Assembly: GCA_017452505.1 (NCBI GenBank)
Contig: JAFTMI010000035.1
Location: forward strand, 1-64,000
Source: Oscillospiraceae bacterium
GTDB lineage: Bacteria; Bacillota; Clostridia; Oscillospirales; Oscillospiraceae
DNA length: 64,000 nucleotides
Direction: 5' to 3'
A program made the position numbers and the translations under genes. The notes beneath the pieces were generated by a model that had not been told where the DNA came from, ran no database searches, and was given only the letters and a program-made list of their open reading frames with translations. Below, piece after piece: positions 32,724 to 41,623 of this stretch (within the stretch, counting starts at the first letter, position 1; every line of letters starts with the position of its first letter).

Positions 32724-34135
32724 ACTTTTCTCCATTTTGCACCCTGGGGCGTATCAATAATTTCAATACCGCGAGCCTTCAGCTCATCACGGATACGGTC
32801 TGCCTCAGCATAGTTCTTTTCCTTCTTTGCCTGGGTACGGGCAGCAACCAAAGCATCGATCTCAGGATCAGCAGAGGCAGCCGCTTCTTCAGCTTGCTGT
32901 TTCTTCAGCTTTTCTGCAGCAGAAACGAGATTGAGGCTCAATACCTTGTCAAAATCAGCAATGGCAGCCAACTTGGTAGCATCATTGCATTTTGCCTTCA
33001 GCACATCATAAACAGCAGTGACGGCAACGGAGGTATTCAAATCACCCTCCAGTGCCTTTACAAAACGCTGCTTGAGCTCAGCAAATGCATTGGCATCCAC
33101 TTCACCCTCGTCTTTGAAGGCAGCGATCTTGGCAACCATCTTATTGTAGGCAACTACAGCGTTGTCAAGATTTTCCCATGTAAATACCAGGTTCTTGCGG
33201 TAATGGCTCTGAAGGCAGAACAGACGGTAAGCCATCGGATCATAGCCCTTTTTCTCCAACAGGGACACCGTGAGGAAATCACCCTTGGACTTGCTCATCT
33301 TACCGGATTCGTCATTCAGATGCATCACATGGAACCAGTAATTGCACCACTTGTGACCCAGGTAGCTTTCAGACTGAGCAATCTCATTGGTATGATGGGG
33401 GAACGCATTATCAATGCCACCGCAATGAATATCCAGATCCTCGCCCAAATGCTTCATAGAGATGCAGGAGCATTCAATATGCCAGCCGGGGTAACCAACA
33501 CCCCAGGGAGAATCCCATTTCAGCGCCTGATCTTCGAACTTGGACTTTGTAAACCATAAAACAAAGTCATTCTTGTTCTTCTTATTGGTATCTTCTTCCA
33601 CACCCTCACGGACGCCGGTAGCCAAGTCCTCCTCGTCGTGATCGTTGAAGACATAGTACTTATCCAGCGTAGAGGTATCAAAATAGACATTTCCTCCGAC
33701 AAAATATGCCTTACCATTATCCAGCAGTGTCTGAACCATATGGATATATTCATCAATACAGTTGGTAGCAGGCTCAACCACATCGGGCCACTTGATGTTC
33801 AGCTTGTCACAGTCTGCACGGAAAGCCTCGGTGTAATACCGGGCAATATCCATAACGGACTTATTCTCCCGCTTGGCGCCCTTGAGCATTTTATCCTCGC
33901 CGGTATCTGCATCGGAAGCCAAGTGACCCACATCGGTGATGTTCATTACGCGCCGAACATTGTAGCCAACATAGCGCAAGCTTTTCTCCAGAACATCTTC
34001 CATAATATAGGTACGCAAATTACCAATATGGGCATAGTGGTACACCGTAGGACCACAGGTATACATCTTCACCACATCGGGAGAATTTGGCTGAAACAGC
34101 TCTTTCTTATGGGACAGGGAATTATAAAGATACAT
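32720..34135 (-). CDS. cysS: Cysteine--tRNA ligase
   Basis: 471-aa class I synthetase. Motifs: zinc ligand Cys in MYTCGPTVYHYAHIGNLRTY (HIGH variant HIGN), a second Cys region WHIECSCISMKHLGEDLDIH, HHTNEIAQSE and KMSKSKGD (KMSKS loop). The C-terminal helical anticodon-binding part ends with RIRDELKARGIEIIDTPQG, typical of the family. It follows a Cys T-box leader. First gene of the polA-rimI-tsaD cluster, with GGAGG before the ATG. Confidence 0.97.
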   Translation of the reverse strand: MYLYNSLSHKKELFQPNSPDVVKMYTCGPTVYHYAHIGNLRTYIMEDVLEKSLRYVGYNVRRVMNITDVGHLASDADTGEDKMLKGAKRENKSVMDIARYYTEAFRADCDKLNIKWPDVVEPATNCIDEYIHMVQTLLDNGKAYFVGGNVYFDTSTLDKYYVFNDHDEEDLATGVREGVEEDTNKKNKNDFVLWFTKSKFEDQALKWDSPWGVGYPGWHIECSCISMKHLGEDLDIHCGGIDNAFPHHTNEIAQSESYLGHKWCNYWFHVMHLNDESGKMSKSKGDFLTVSLLEKKGYDPMAYRLFCLQSHYRKNLVFTWENLDNAVVAYNKMVAKIAAFKDEGEVDANAFAELKQRFVKALEGDLNTSVAVTAVYDVLKAKCNDATKLAAIADFDKVLSLNLVSAAEKLKKQQAEEAAASADPEIDALVAARTQAKKEKNYAEADRIRDELKARGIEIIDTPQGAKWRKV

Positions 34136-34162
34136 AGTTTTTCCTCCAATTTTAATAAAAAA

Positions 34163-34351
34163 CGCCTCTTATGCCGCTGGCACAAGAGGCGGGTCAAACA
34201 ACTCGCGGTTCCACTCTTATTTATCACTCAAAACAGATTCGCTCCCGGACGCACTTTCCTGCCACCGACACCACCCGGGCTTACAGCCGACGACCCGAGC
34301 TCTCTGAAGGATTGGATGCAGTACTCTTTCCGTTCACAGCGATATTTAATT
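34163..34351 (-). ncRNA. T-box riboswitch (Cys) upstream of cysS
   Basis: On the minus strand a leader of about 190 nt contains the T-box core GAGTGGAACCGCG (34216-34204). It ends in a terminator, CGCCTCTT paired with AAGAGGCG (34191-34163), followed by T6. The likely specifier codon is TGC (34253-34251, in the context AAAGTGCGTC), which codes for Cys. The bulge reads TGGA, complementary to the UCCA end of tRNA-Cys (discriminator U73). Uncharged tRNA-Cys would therefore stabilise the antiterminator and allow cysS transcription. AGAGAGC and GGTGT elements of stem I are also present. This leader plus the lipoprotein promoter fill the 320-bp gap between cysS and the next gene. Confidence 0.92.
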
Positions 34352-34357
34352 GTAAAT

Positions 34358-34387
34358 ATTTTACCATTAAATTACCGGTTTTGTCAA
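34358..34387 (-). promoter_or_regulatory. Sigma-A promoter of the T-box-cysS unit
   Basis: Perfect TTGACA (34387-34382), 18-bp spacer, TAAAAT (34363-34358) on the minus strand. Confidence 0.8.
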
Positions 34388-34395
34388 GAATATCA

Positions 34396-34424
34396 TTGCC
34401 CAATAGCGGGAAATATGGTATAGT
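34396..34424 (+). promoter_or_regulatory. Sigma-A promoter of the lipoprotein gene
   Basis: TTGCCC (34396-34401), 17-bp spacer, TATAGT (34419-34424). Confidence 0.65.
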
Positions 34425-34456
34425 ATAGTTAAATTATATCCAGCGGAGGGAATAAT

Positions 34457-35593
34457 ATGAAAAAACAGATCGCAATTATTCTTGCACTTTCCATTTCAAT
34501 TGCTTTAGTCGGCTGTACAAAAACCCCTGCCAACAACCCAAAACCTACCGAAACTATCGTACCCACACAAACCACCACAGCTACAAAGCCCACCGCACCC
34601 ACCGGACCTGCTGAAACTATGATTGCCGTGGATGTAGGTGTTACTACCCAAGATACAACAGCTGAGGACGGAACCGTTCTGTTCCAGCATACCAACCAAA
34701 AAATGCATTTGATTTTGAACAACGCAGAAGTGGCCGACAAAATCACAAAGGATTTTCTCAACAGGTTGGATATTGAACAGGATGCTGCCACTGTTGAAGC
34801 TGCCGCAAAAGCTGCATATAACGGTAACGCAAACTGGATGCCTTATTTCTACGGCTTCACCTATAACCCCCAAAGAATTGACCAAAAGGTTTTAAGCTTT
34901 TACGGAGACAGAGTCAAATTCACCGGTGCTGCTCACCCCGAGCGTTCCCGCAAGGGCGTGAGTTATGATCTCGCTACCGGCGATGTACTGACCCTTGCCA
35001 GCGTTATGACCACCCAGGCAACTACCGAGGATTTCTGTAAGCTGGTTTTAGATGCCCTTGCTGAGCGTGCAGAGGGTGATTTCCTGCGGGAAGGCTACGC
35101 TGAGGATGTAAAGCGGCGATTTACCGTTGATCCAACCCAGGACGAAAATTGGTATTTCACCACCACCGGTCTGTGCTTCTATTTTGACCCCTACGAAATT
35201 GCGCCCTACACCTCCGGTGTAATCACTGCTGAGATCCCCTATGAAAAGTTAGCCGGTCTTGTGCATGCAGACTACCTTCCCGGTACCCGCGCAGCTGCAA
35301 ACGGCAAGGTTGCCATCTCCGTCTTTACCTCTGAGTTGGCCGAAAACTTCACCCACACTGCTGAACTGGTTATGGATCCCGAAGGCAAGATGTACCTGGT
35401 GCATACAGAGGGAGCTGTACAGGATATCCGTATCACCTTCACAGATGGCGACGAAAGCTATACTGTATTTGCAGCAAACAGCCTGTCTGACGGCGAAGCC
35501 ATTATGGTACAGGCCAAGGAAGATGCTGCCAAGAATTTGCAACTAAGTTATTCTTCCGACGGCAAAATCGCCAAAATCCAGATTGCAAAATAA
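34457..35593 (+). CDS. Lipoprotein with DUF3298 (RsiV/PdaC-like) domain
   Basis: 378 aa. Signal peptide IAIILALSISIALVGC ends in a lipobox (LVGC), so the mature protein is anchored outside the membrane through Cys20. A Thr/Pro-rich stalk follows (residues about 22-60). Residues about 75-260 resemble the DUF4163/DUF3298 pair of B. subtilis RsiV and PdaC: FYGDRVKFTGAAHPERSRKG, YDLATGDVLTLASV and a final GLCFYFDPYEIAPYTSG. The last 100 residues form an extra beta-rich domain. In RsiV this fold binds lysozyme, but no sigma factor gene is adjacent here. Ligand unknown; monocistronic by its own promoter and terminator. Confidence 0.85.
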   Translation: MKKQIAIILALSISIALVGCTKTPANNPKPTETIVPTQTTTATKPTAPTGPAETMIAVDVGVTTQDTTAEDGTVLFQHTNQKMHLILNNAEVADKITKDFLNRLDIEQDAATVEAAAKAAYNGNANWMPYFYGFTYNPQRIDQKVLSFYGDRVKFTGAAHPERSRKGVSYDLATGDVLTLASVMTTQATTEDFCKLVLDALAERAEGDFLREGYAEDVKRRFTVDPTQDENWYFTTTGLCFYFDPYEIAPYTSGVITAEIPYEKLAGLVHADYLPGTRAAANGKVAISVFTSELAENFTHTAELVMDPEGKMYLVHTEGAVQDIRITFTDGDESYTVFAANSLSDGEAIMVQAKEDAAKNLQLSYSSDGKIAKIQIAK

Positions 35594-35597
35594 TACT

Positions 35598-35626
35598 TCC
35601 CGGAAGGTGTGACATACCTTCCGGGA
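35598..35626 (+). terminator. Terminator after the lipoprotein gene
   Basis: TCCCGGAAGGT and its complement with a 7-nt loop, then T5. Confidence 0.9.
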
Positions 35627-35636
35627 TTTTTAGAAA

Positions 35637-35665
35637 TTGCTATTTTATGCATTGTGTGTTACAAT
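35637..35665 (+). promoter_or_regulatory. Sigma-A promoter for the methyltransferase gene
   Basis: TTGCTA, 17-bp spacer, TACAAT (35660-35665). Confidence 0.65.
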
Positions 35666-35690
35666 CGAAAAAAACACTATGGGAGCTGCT

Positions 35691-36848
35691 ATGAAAGAAG
35701 TACTTACCTATGTAACCGAGAAACAAACACTCCGTAAGCTGACTTTAAGCAAATGCGCAGACAGCAATATTTTGCGTACCACCGGTCGGCTGATTGAAAT
35801 CAAGAGTATTCCCTATCTTGCATTGGAAAGCTTTTATGCTGACGGCAAGGTGCACCAAAAGAATATCCCCTTGGGTGAAGTTGCAGAAACAATTTCTGCG
35901 CTTATTCCTGAGCAGTATAAGCAACTGAATATCGCCACTACCAACGGTGACTGCGAAGTAAAGGTTTCCAAAAAAGGGAAAATCACTGTTATTGACCGAA
36001 TTAAGAAGGACAATGTTATTTCCGTAGACTTGAATCACAATCGACAAAAGCAGTATATTATTCCTGCTGATACCCCCGTGGATTTCTTGATTGCATTGGG
36101 GGTACAAGATCCGACCGGTTTTATCTACGATAAAAAGCGCTCAAAATTTCGTCAGATCAACCGTTTTTTAGAAATCGTTGCTGATGTGGAAAGCAATATT
36201 CTCACCGATGATGAACTGTATATTCTCGATCTTTGCTGCGGCAAAAGCTACTTGAGTTTTGCTGTATATTATTATTTTACAGTTATTCGCGGCAGCAAAG
36301 TTACAATGGACTGTGTTGACCTAAAAAAAGACGTCATTGAATACTGCGCGTCAGTTGCTGAAAAGCTTCATTATGACGGTCTTCACTTTGTTGCAGGCGA
36401 CATTCGTGACTTTCCTGTTCGCCGCACACCGGATCTGACCGTGTCGCTCCACGCCTGCGACATTGCAACAGACATTGTCCTGGCAAAAGGTATGGATTCC
36501 GACTCCCGGGTCATTCTGTCCACCCCCTGCTGCCACCACGAAATGATGCACCAGCTAAAACCCACCGGTGCCTTTACAGATTTCCTGCTGGAACACTCCA
36601 TTCTCAAGCAGAAGTTAGCGGATGCAGCAACCGATGCGCTACGCTGCAAGGTTTTGGAGATCAACGGTTACGATGTAACCGCCTTGGAGTTGATTGACCC
36701 CGAAGAAACGCCAAAAAATGTACTGATTCGCGGTATAAAGCGCAACAACATAAGTAACGCTAAGATTGAAAAACTAAAAGCTGAGTACCAAGGAATCTGC
36801 GATATATTAGGTATTCACCCCTATCTTTGGGACGGATATGTGAAATAA
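35691..36848 (+). CDS. Class I SAM-dependent methyltransferase (Methyltransf_32-like)
   Basis: 385 aa from the ATG that follows GGGAG at 35681-35685. The C-terminal half is a Rossmann methyltransferase: motif I ILDLCCGKSYLSFAVYY, an acidic residue after beta2 (DCVDLKKDV), VAGDIRDF and the motif IV-like ILSTPCCHHEMMHQL. The Cys-Cys-His-His there recalls the Methyltransf_32 group, some of which act on RNA or protein. The N-terminal half (about 170 residues) is a less conserved domain rich in beta strands and Lys. Substrate unknown. Monocistronic, between strong terminators. Confidence 0.82.
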   Translation: MKEVLTYVTEKQTLRKLTLSKCADSNILRTTGRLIEIKSIPYLALESFYADGKVHQKNIPLGEVAETISALIPEQYKQLNIATTNGDCEVKVSKKGKITVIDRIKKDNVISVDLNHNRQKQYIIPADTPVDFLIALGVQDPTGFIYDKKRSKFRQINRFLEIVADVESNILTDDELYILDLCCGKSYLSFAVYYYFTVIRGSKVTMDCVDLKKDVIEYCASVAEKLHYDGLHFVAGDIRDFPVRRTPDLTVSLHACDIATDIVLAKGMDSDSRVILSTPCCHHEMMHQLKPTGAFTDFLLEHSILKQKLADAATDALRCKVLEINGYDVTALELIDPEETPKNVLIRGIKRNNISNAKIEKLKAEYQGICDILGIHPYLWDGYVK

Positions 36849-36882
36849 AGAAAAAGCCACGTTGTAACGTGGCTTTTTCTTT
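36847..36882. terminator. Bidirectional terminator
   Basis: 17-bp perfect stem (AAAGAAAAAGCCACGTT) with a 2-nt spacer, overlapping the methyltransferase stop codon. It ends both that gene and the convergent isomerase-like gene. Confidence 0.9.
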
Positions 36883-36923
36883 ATGCTTTAGCAACGAGGC
36901 TTGTTTCTTAAATACTGCTCATC

Positions 36924-37763
36924 TCAGGCATTGATGCCAATCTTTTGCGAAAACACCGTTAACGGCTTGCCCTCAAAAATTTCCTTTGCATTCCGGGCAA
37001 AATCAGCGCAGGTCAGGTCACGGTCACGGAGTATGGTCTTGGGACATTTGGGGCTGATCTCATACATCCAGGCGCCGGTATAGCCTACTTCCAACAAGGT
37101 CTTATACAAATCATACCAAGGAATATCACCCTCGCCAGGCAACCAATGACGCTCGTCAATATAGTCATAGTCGGAAACATGGATTGTTACGATCTTATCG
37201 CCCATGCGCTTAACAAAAGACAGAATATCTTCGCCCAACAGATGATTGGTATCAAAACAAACTTTCAACTTATCATTGGCAGAGAGGATATCTAAAAGTT
37301 CATCAGAACAATTGCCCAAGCACCGTCTGGGAAGATCCTCCACACAGATCGTGCTTCCGTAATTTGCAGCAAAATCAGCAAGCTGCGAAAGGCTTTCTTT
37401 CGCAATTGCTAAGGTATCTGCCCGCTTAACGGGATCATCCGGCAGTTCTGTGCTGGCGTGGGTGACAAATTTATGAATTCCAATTTCGCTGGCCTGTTTG
37501 ATCAGTTCGCAAATATACTCCAGAGAGCACAAGCGCCAAGCTCTGTCAGCATTGGCAATATCCGTTGTCTGAAACGGAATGTGGTATGACCAAAGCTCAA
37601 CACTGTATTTTTCGCTATACTGTTTCAGAGCCTTATAGTCCAAATGTTTATAATCCGGCCAGCCCGGAGAAATCTCAATGGCTTCAATGCCGTGCTTAGC
37701 ATAGTCTGCAAAAAGTTCCTCATTGATTTTTTTACCTGCGCTGGACATACCGATCTTTAACAT
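36924..37763 (-). CDS. Sugar phosphate isomerase/epimerase family protein (xylose isomerase-like TIM barrel)
   Basis: 279 aa, AP endonuclease 2/xylose isomerase-like barrel. Metal-binding and catalytic features fit the family: CVEDLPRRC (Glu), CFDTNHLLGEDI (Asp/His), VTIHVSDYDYIDERHWLPG (His, then Asp/His) and a final MYEISPK (Glu). No signal peptide. Members include sugar epimerases, inosose isomerases and endonuclease IV relatives. The motif set and the length favour a carbohydrate isomerase, but the substrate is not readable. Start has GCGAGGG 7 nt upstream. Monocistronic. Confidence 0.85.
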   Translation of the reverse strand: MLKIGMSSAGKKINEELFADYAKHGIEAIEISPGWPDYKHLDYKALKQYSEKYSVELWSYHIPFQTTDIANADRAWRLCSLEYICELIKQASEIGIHKFVTHASTELPDDPVKRADTLAIAKESLSQLADFAANYGSTICVEDLPRRCLGNCSDELLDILSANDKLKVCFDTNHLLGEDILSFVKRMGDKIVTIHVSDYDYIDERHWLPGEGDIPWYDLYKTLLEVGYTGAWMYEISPKCPKTILRDRDLTCADFARNAKEIFEGKPLTVFSQKIGINA

Positions 37764-37798
37764 AAGAATCCCTCGCTTTCAGCGTAACTAATGTATCA

Positions 37799-37827
37799 AT
37801 TATACAAAATAGAAATCAGAAGTGCAA
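37799..37827 (-). promoter_or_regulatory. Sigma-A promoter for the isomerase-like gene
   Basis: TTGCAC, 17-bp spacer, perfect TATAAT (37804-37799) on the minus strand. Confidence 0.8.
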
Positions 37828-37884
37828 TACAATATTTCTCTATAGCTACAAATACTATCGTATCAGCTAAAAGGAGGAAATAAT

Positions 37885-38856
37885 ATGTGCACTGCTATTA
37901 CATTTCGTACCAAGGATCACTATTTTGGCAGAAATTTAGATTTCGAATATGGGTTCGGCCAAGCCGTCGTCGTCACACCCAGGAATTATCCATTTACTTT
38001 TCGGAAATCTGTGTCGATGGAAAATCATTATGCTATTATCGGAATGGCAGTTGTAGACCAAGGATATCCCCTCTATTTTGACGGCACAAATGAAAAGGGT
38101 CTTAGTATGGCAGGACTCTATTTCCCGGGAAATGCCGTATATCAGCCGGTGAAGCCCAGAATGAATAATATCACACCCTTTGAATTTATCCCCTGGATTT
38201 TGGGCGATTGTGAAAACATCACACAGGTAAAAGAAAAATTACGCAATTTGAACTTGATAGACATTGCTTACAGCGAACACTATCCGTTGTCACCTTTGCA
38301 TTGGATCATAGCTGACCGGGATACCTCTCTTGTGGTTGAGCCCATGGCTGACGGTATACAAGTTTTTGAAAACCCTGTAGGAGTACTAACCAACAACCCA
38401 CCATTCGATTTTCATTTGCACAATCTGACCGGGTATCTGAATCTTACCCGTGAAGAACCAGAAAGCCGCTTTGCTCCAAACTGCAAATTGTCACCGTACA
38501 GTCGCGGTATGGGCGCTATTGGACTGCCCGGTGATCTATCCTCCCCTTCCCGTTTTGTAAGAGCAGCATTTGTGAAACTGAACTCTGTATGCGAGGAAAA
38601 CGATACTGCTTCTATCAATCAGTTTTTCCACATTCTTGGATCTGTTTCCCAGCAGGAAGGCTGCGCAAGGGTAGGCAGTGCCTTCGAAAAAACTATCTAT
38701 GCAAGCTGCTGCAACACCGATAACGGAATCTATTATTACACCACCTATGAAAACTCGCAAATCACCGGTATATCTATGCACAACACTGACCTGGATTGTT
38801 GTAAAGTATCGATTTTTCCTCTCATCACTCAGCCCCAGATCCGGATGGAAAACTAA
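37885..38856 (+). CDS. Choloylglycine hydrolase family protein (bile salt hydrolase / penicillin V acylase type)
   Basis: 323-aa Ntn hydrolase, no signal peptide. Starts MCTAITF, so Met removal exposes the nucleophile Cys2, followed by FGRNLDFEY with the conserved Arg and Asp. Further active-site signatures: Asn in VLTNNPPFDFHL and the Arg region LPGDLSSPSRFVRAAF, which is close to that of known bile salt hydrolases. In gut bacteria such enzymes deconjugate glycine- and taurine-linked bile acids; relatives cleave penicillin V or N-acyl homoserine lactones. The loops that set specificity cannot be judged by eye. Strong AAAGGAGG site; monocistronic. Confidence 0.9.
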   Translation: MCTAITFRTKDHYFGRNLDFEYGFGQAVVVTPRNYPFTFRKSVSMENHYAIIGMAVVDQGYPLYFDGTNEKGLSMAGLYFPGNAVYQPVKPRMNNITPFEFIPWILGDCENITQVKEKLRNLNLIDIAYSEHYPLSPLHWIIADRDTSLVVEPMADGIQVFENPVGVLTNNPPFDFHLHNLTGYLNLTREEPESRFAPNCKLSPYSRGMGAIGLPGDLSSPSRFVRAAFVKLNSVCEENDTASINQFFHILGSVSQQEGCARVGSAFEKTIYASCCNTDNGIYYYTTYENSQITGISMHNTDLDCCKVSIFPLITQPQIRMEN

Positions 38857-38884
38857 AAAGCTCTGCCCATATAGGCAGAGCTTT
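38857..38884. terminator. Bidirectional terminator
   Basis: AAAGCTCTGCC and its complement with a 6-nt loop, between two convergent genes. Confidence 0.85.
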
Positions 38885-38885
38885 C

Positions 38886-39386
38886 TCATTCTTTTATTGC
38901 GTTTATAATATAATTACCTACCTCATTGGGCTCAATTCCCAGCACCAGGGAAAACTCTTCGCCAAGCAAATTTTCTGCATCCCGCAGAAAATTCACATCG
39001 CACAGGTGCAGCCGCCGCTCCTGCGCCAACAGGATTTCCTTGTGAATGTGCAGCGCTCTTACCATTGACAGCAGTGCCACTCTGTCACCGCCGGTAATCA
39101 ATTCCCGGTATTTCTGCTTTCTCTGGTTTTCATCTTCAATCCACACATCCAAGGTTGCTTCCGGTGAAGAAATAAGTTCGTCCAACTGTTGCTTATTCAG
39201 AATCGGTTTCATTTTTGACACAGCTGCTGCATTCTGCGTAGGCACATAGTAACGATCGTCGGTATGCTTTACCGGCTCCAGGACATAGTACTCAACGCTG
39301 TTGCAGTCAATTCGACGAACTTCCCGTCCTAAAATTCTGCACACACCGTGCATTCCATAAACAACAAAATCTCCCTGTTGAAACAT
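38886..39386 (-). CDS. CarD family transcriptional regulator
   Basis: 166 aa. The N-terminal RNA-polymerase-interacting Tudor-like domain starts FQQGDFVVYGMHGVCRILG and includes VEYYVLEPV and YYVPTQNA. The C-terminal part is a helical DNA-binding bundle (LITGGDRVALLSMVRALH, FLRDAENLLGEEFSLVLG). CarD proteins bind the RNA polymerase beta subunit and stabilise the open promoter complex, often at rRNA promoters. The ATG at 39386 is chosen because GAGGTGA precedes it; the earlier ATG at 39443 adds a non-family extension. A TATAAT lies about 20 bases upstream of the start. Confidence 0.92.
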   Translation of the reverse strand: MFQQGDFVVYGMHGVCRILGREVRRIDCNSVEYYVLEPVKHTDDRYYVPTQNAAAVSKMKPILNKQQLDELISSPEATLDVWIEDENQRKQKYRELITGGDRVALLSMVRALHIHKEILLAQERRLHLCDVNFLRDAENLLGEEFSLVLGIEPNEVGNYIINAIKE

Positions 39387-39607
39387 ATCTTCACCTCTCA
39401 CCCTTGGTGCTTTCATTATAACATAATAAAAACAGGATTTCACATAGGAAAAACGCCCAAATTCACAGCGCCTCTTATGGTATAAAATTCATAAAAATGA
39501 CGTATCAGTTAAGCTTTTTCCATTTTCATCGAAATTCGAAAATTTCCTCTTTATTTACGGAAAATTTTGTTATATAATGTGTGTGAGTATTATTTGGAGG
39601 TTTTCCC

Positions 39608-40378
39608 ATGAGAATCGTCATCAAAATCGGTACAAGCACACTGGCCTACCCCACCGGCCACTTAAACATCCGCCGGGTAGAAGAGCTGTGCAAGATCGTC
39701 AGTGATATTAAGAATGCCGGCAACCAGGTAATCGTGGTTTCCTCCGGCGCTATTGCAATGGGCATCGGCAAATTGGGTCTGCGGGAGCGGCCCAAGGATA
39801 TCCCTACCAAGCAGGCGGCGGCCGCTGTTGGTCAGTGTGAATTGATGTATGTATATGATAAGCTGTTCAGCGAGTTTAACCACACAGTTGCTCAGCTGCT
39901 GATTACCAGTGAAGATGTGGAAAACGAAACACGGCACAACAATTTCAGCAACACCCTTACCCGTTTGATGGAACTGGATGCCATTCCCATTATTAACGAA
40001 AACGATACTGTTGCTACCAAGGAAATCGTCATCGGCGATAATGATACCCTTGCCGCCATTGTTGCCCAAAGTGTGAAAGCAGACAAACTGGTGCTTTTAT
40101 CCGATATTGACGGTCTGTACACCGCAGATCCCCACAAGGATCCCGATGCCAAGCTGATCCCCGTTATCAACAACATTGATGAAAAGATTTTGGCCTTAGG
40201 CGGTGGCAGCAGCACAAATCTTGGCACCGGCGGAATGGCTACCAAGCTGGAAGCAGCCAAGATCTGTATGTCCTGCGGCTGCGATATGATCATCTGCAAC
40301 GGCGAAAAGCCGGAGAATCTTTATGCCATTATGGACGGTAAGGCCATTGGCACCACCTTTACGGAGAAGAAGCTATGA
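39608..40378 (+). CDS. proB: Glutamate 5-kinase (short form without PUA domain)
   Basis: First step of proline synthesis: ATP-dependent phosphorylation of glutamate. 256 aa, covering only the amino acid kinase domain; E. coli ProB has 367 aa with a C-terminal PUA domain. Motifs: [68 protein letters not shown] and [13 protein letters not shown]. The end is clean and overlaps proA by ATGA, so the short form is native. First gene of proBAC; GGAGG lies 8 nt upstream and a TATAAT near 39570. Confidence 0.95.
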   Translation: MRIVIKIGTSTLAYPTGHLNIRRVEELCKIVSDIKNAGNQVIVVSSGAIAMGIGKLGLRERPKDIPTKQAAAAVGQCELMYVYDKLFSEFNHTVAQLLITSEDVENETRHNNFSNTLTRLMELDAIPIINENDTVATKEIVIGDNDTLAAIVAQSVKADKLVLLSDIDGLYTADPHKDPDAKLIPVINNIDEKILALGGGSSTNLGTGGMATKLEAAKICMSCGCDMIICNGEKPENLYAIMDGKAIGTTFTEKKL

Positions 40379-41613
40379 CGAATATGCTGCAAGCTGCAAA
40401 AGCAGCAAAATCTGAAATTGCCCGTCTGTCCACGGAGCAAAAAAACAATGCCCTGCTTGCAATGGCAGATGCCTTAATCGCTCGGCAAACCGAAATCCTT
40501 GCCGCCAATGCCGCTGATCTGGAACAGGCAAAGAACAGTATCTCCCCTGTTATGTTGGACCGCCTGCGTCTGACGGAAGACCGAATTGCCGGTATGGCAA
40601 AAGGTATTCAGGAAGTAGCTGAACTTCCCGATCCGGTGGGTCGACAGCTTAGCGAATATGTCCGCGCAGACGGTTTGAAGATCAAGAAGGTTTCTTCCCC
40701 CATCGGTGTGGTTGCCATCATCTATGAGAGCCGTCCCAATGTGACCAGTGACGCCGCTGCCCTCACTTTGAAGAGTGGCAACGTCTGTATCCTCAGAGGC
40801 GGTAAAGAGGCTTACCGCTCTGCCAGCGCCATTGTAGAGGCTCTGCGTATGGGGTTGAAGACAGTTGGCATCAACGAAAATGCTGTCAACTTAGTCGGCG
40901 ACACCTCCCGTGAGAGCGCCACTGCGCTGATGAAGGCCCAGGGATTTGTGGATCTGCTGATCCCCCGGGGCGGCGCAGGTCTTATCAACGCCTGTGTGCA
41001 GAACGCAACCGTTCCCTGTATTGCAACCGGTACAGGCATCTGCCACATCTATGTGGAGAAGTCCGCAGATTTGGATATGGCATTGAACATCATTGAGAAC
41101 GCAAAGACAAGCCGCCCAAGTGTTTGTAACGCCGAGGAAGTCCTGCTTGTGGATAATGAAATCGCTACTGAATTCTTACCTAAGCTCTACGATCGGCTCG
41201 TTACAAAGCGTTCTGCGCCTGTTGAGCTGCGCTTGGATGAAACCGCTGCCAAGATCATTCCTGGTACGCCTGCCGGTCCTCTGGACTTTGATACGGAATT
41301 TTTGGATTACATTCTTGCTGTGAAATGCGTCAGCGGTGTTGAGGATGCTGTTGCTCACATTGCTGAACACTCCACCGGTCACAGTGAAGCCATCATTACC
41401 AATTCCGAAGATGCTAAGGCTATCTTCACCAATTGTGTCGACAGCGCTGCGGTTTATGTAAATGCATCGACCCGGTTTACCGACGGCGGCGAGTTCGGCC
41501 TCGGCTGCGAGATGGGTATTTCCACACAAAAACTCCACGCAAGAGGGCCTATGGGACTGCAGGAGCTGACAAGTTACAAGTACATTATCACCGGCGAAGG
41601 CCACATCAGATAG
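40375..41613 (+). CDS. proA: Glutamate-5-semialdehyde dehydrogenase
   Basis: NADPH-dependent reduction of glutamyl 5-phosphate. 412 aa, normal. Signature: [39 protein letters not shown], the nucleophile Cys in [15 protein letters not shown] and C-terminal [20 protein letters not shown]. Substrate is likely channelled from ProB, with which it overlaps by 4 nt. Confidence 0.97.
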   Translation: MTNMLQAAKAAKSEIARLSTEQKNNALLAMADALIARQTEILAANAADLEQAKNSISPVMLDRLRLTEDRIAGMAKGIQEVAELPDPVGRQLSEYVRADGLKIKKVSSPIGVVAIIYESRPNVTSDAAALTLKSGNVCILRGGKEAYRSASAIVEALRMGLKTVGINENAVNLVGDTSRESATALMKAQGFVDLLIPRGGAGLINACVQNATVPCIATGTGICHIYVEKSADLDMALNIIENAKTSRPSVCNAEEVLLVDNEIATEFLPKLYDRLVTKRSAPVELRLDETAAKIIPGTPAGPLDFDTEFLDYILAVKCVSGVEDAVAHIAEHSTGHSEAIITNSEDAKAIFTNCVDSAAVYVNASTRFTDGGEFGLGCEMGISTQKLHARGPMGLQELTSYKYIITGEGHIR

Positions 41614-41623
41614 GAGTTTAGTT

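Noticed and set aside
33638-34423. 261-codon plus-strand frame spanning the cysS 5' end and T-box
   Set aside because: Antisense to cysS and to a structured RNA; no recognisable protein features.
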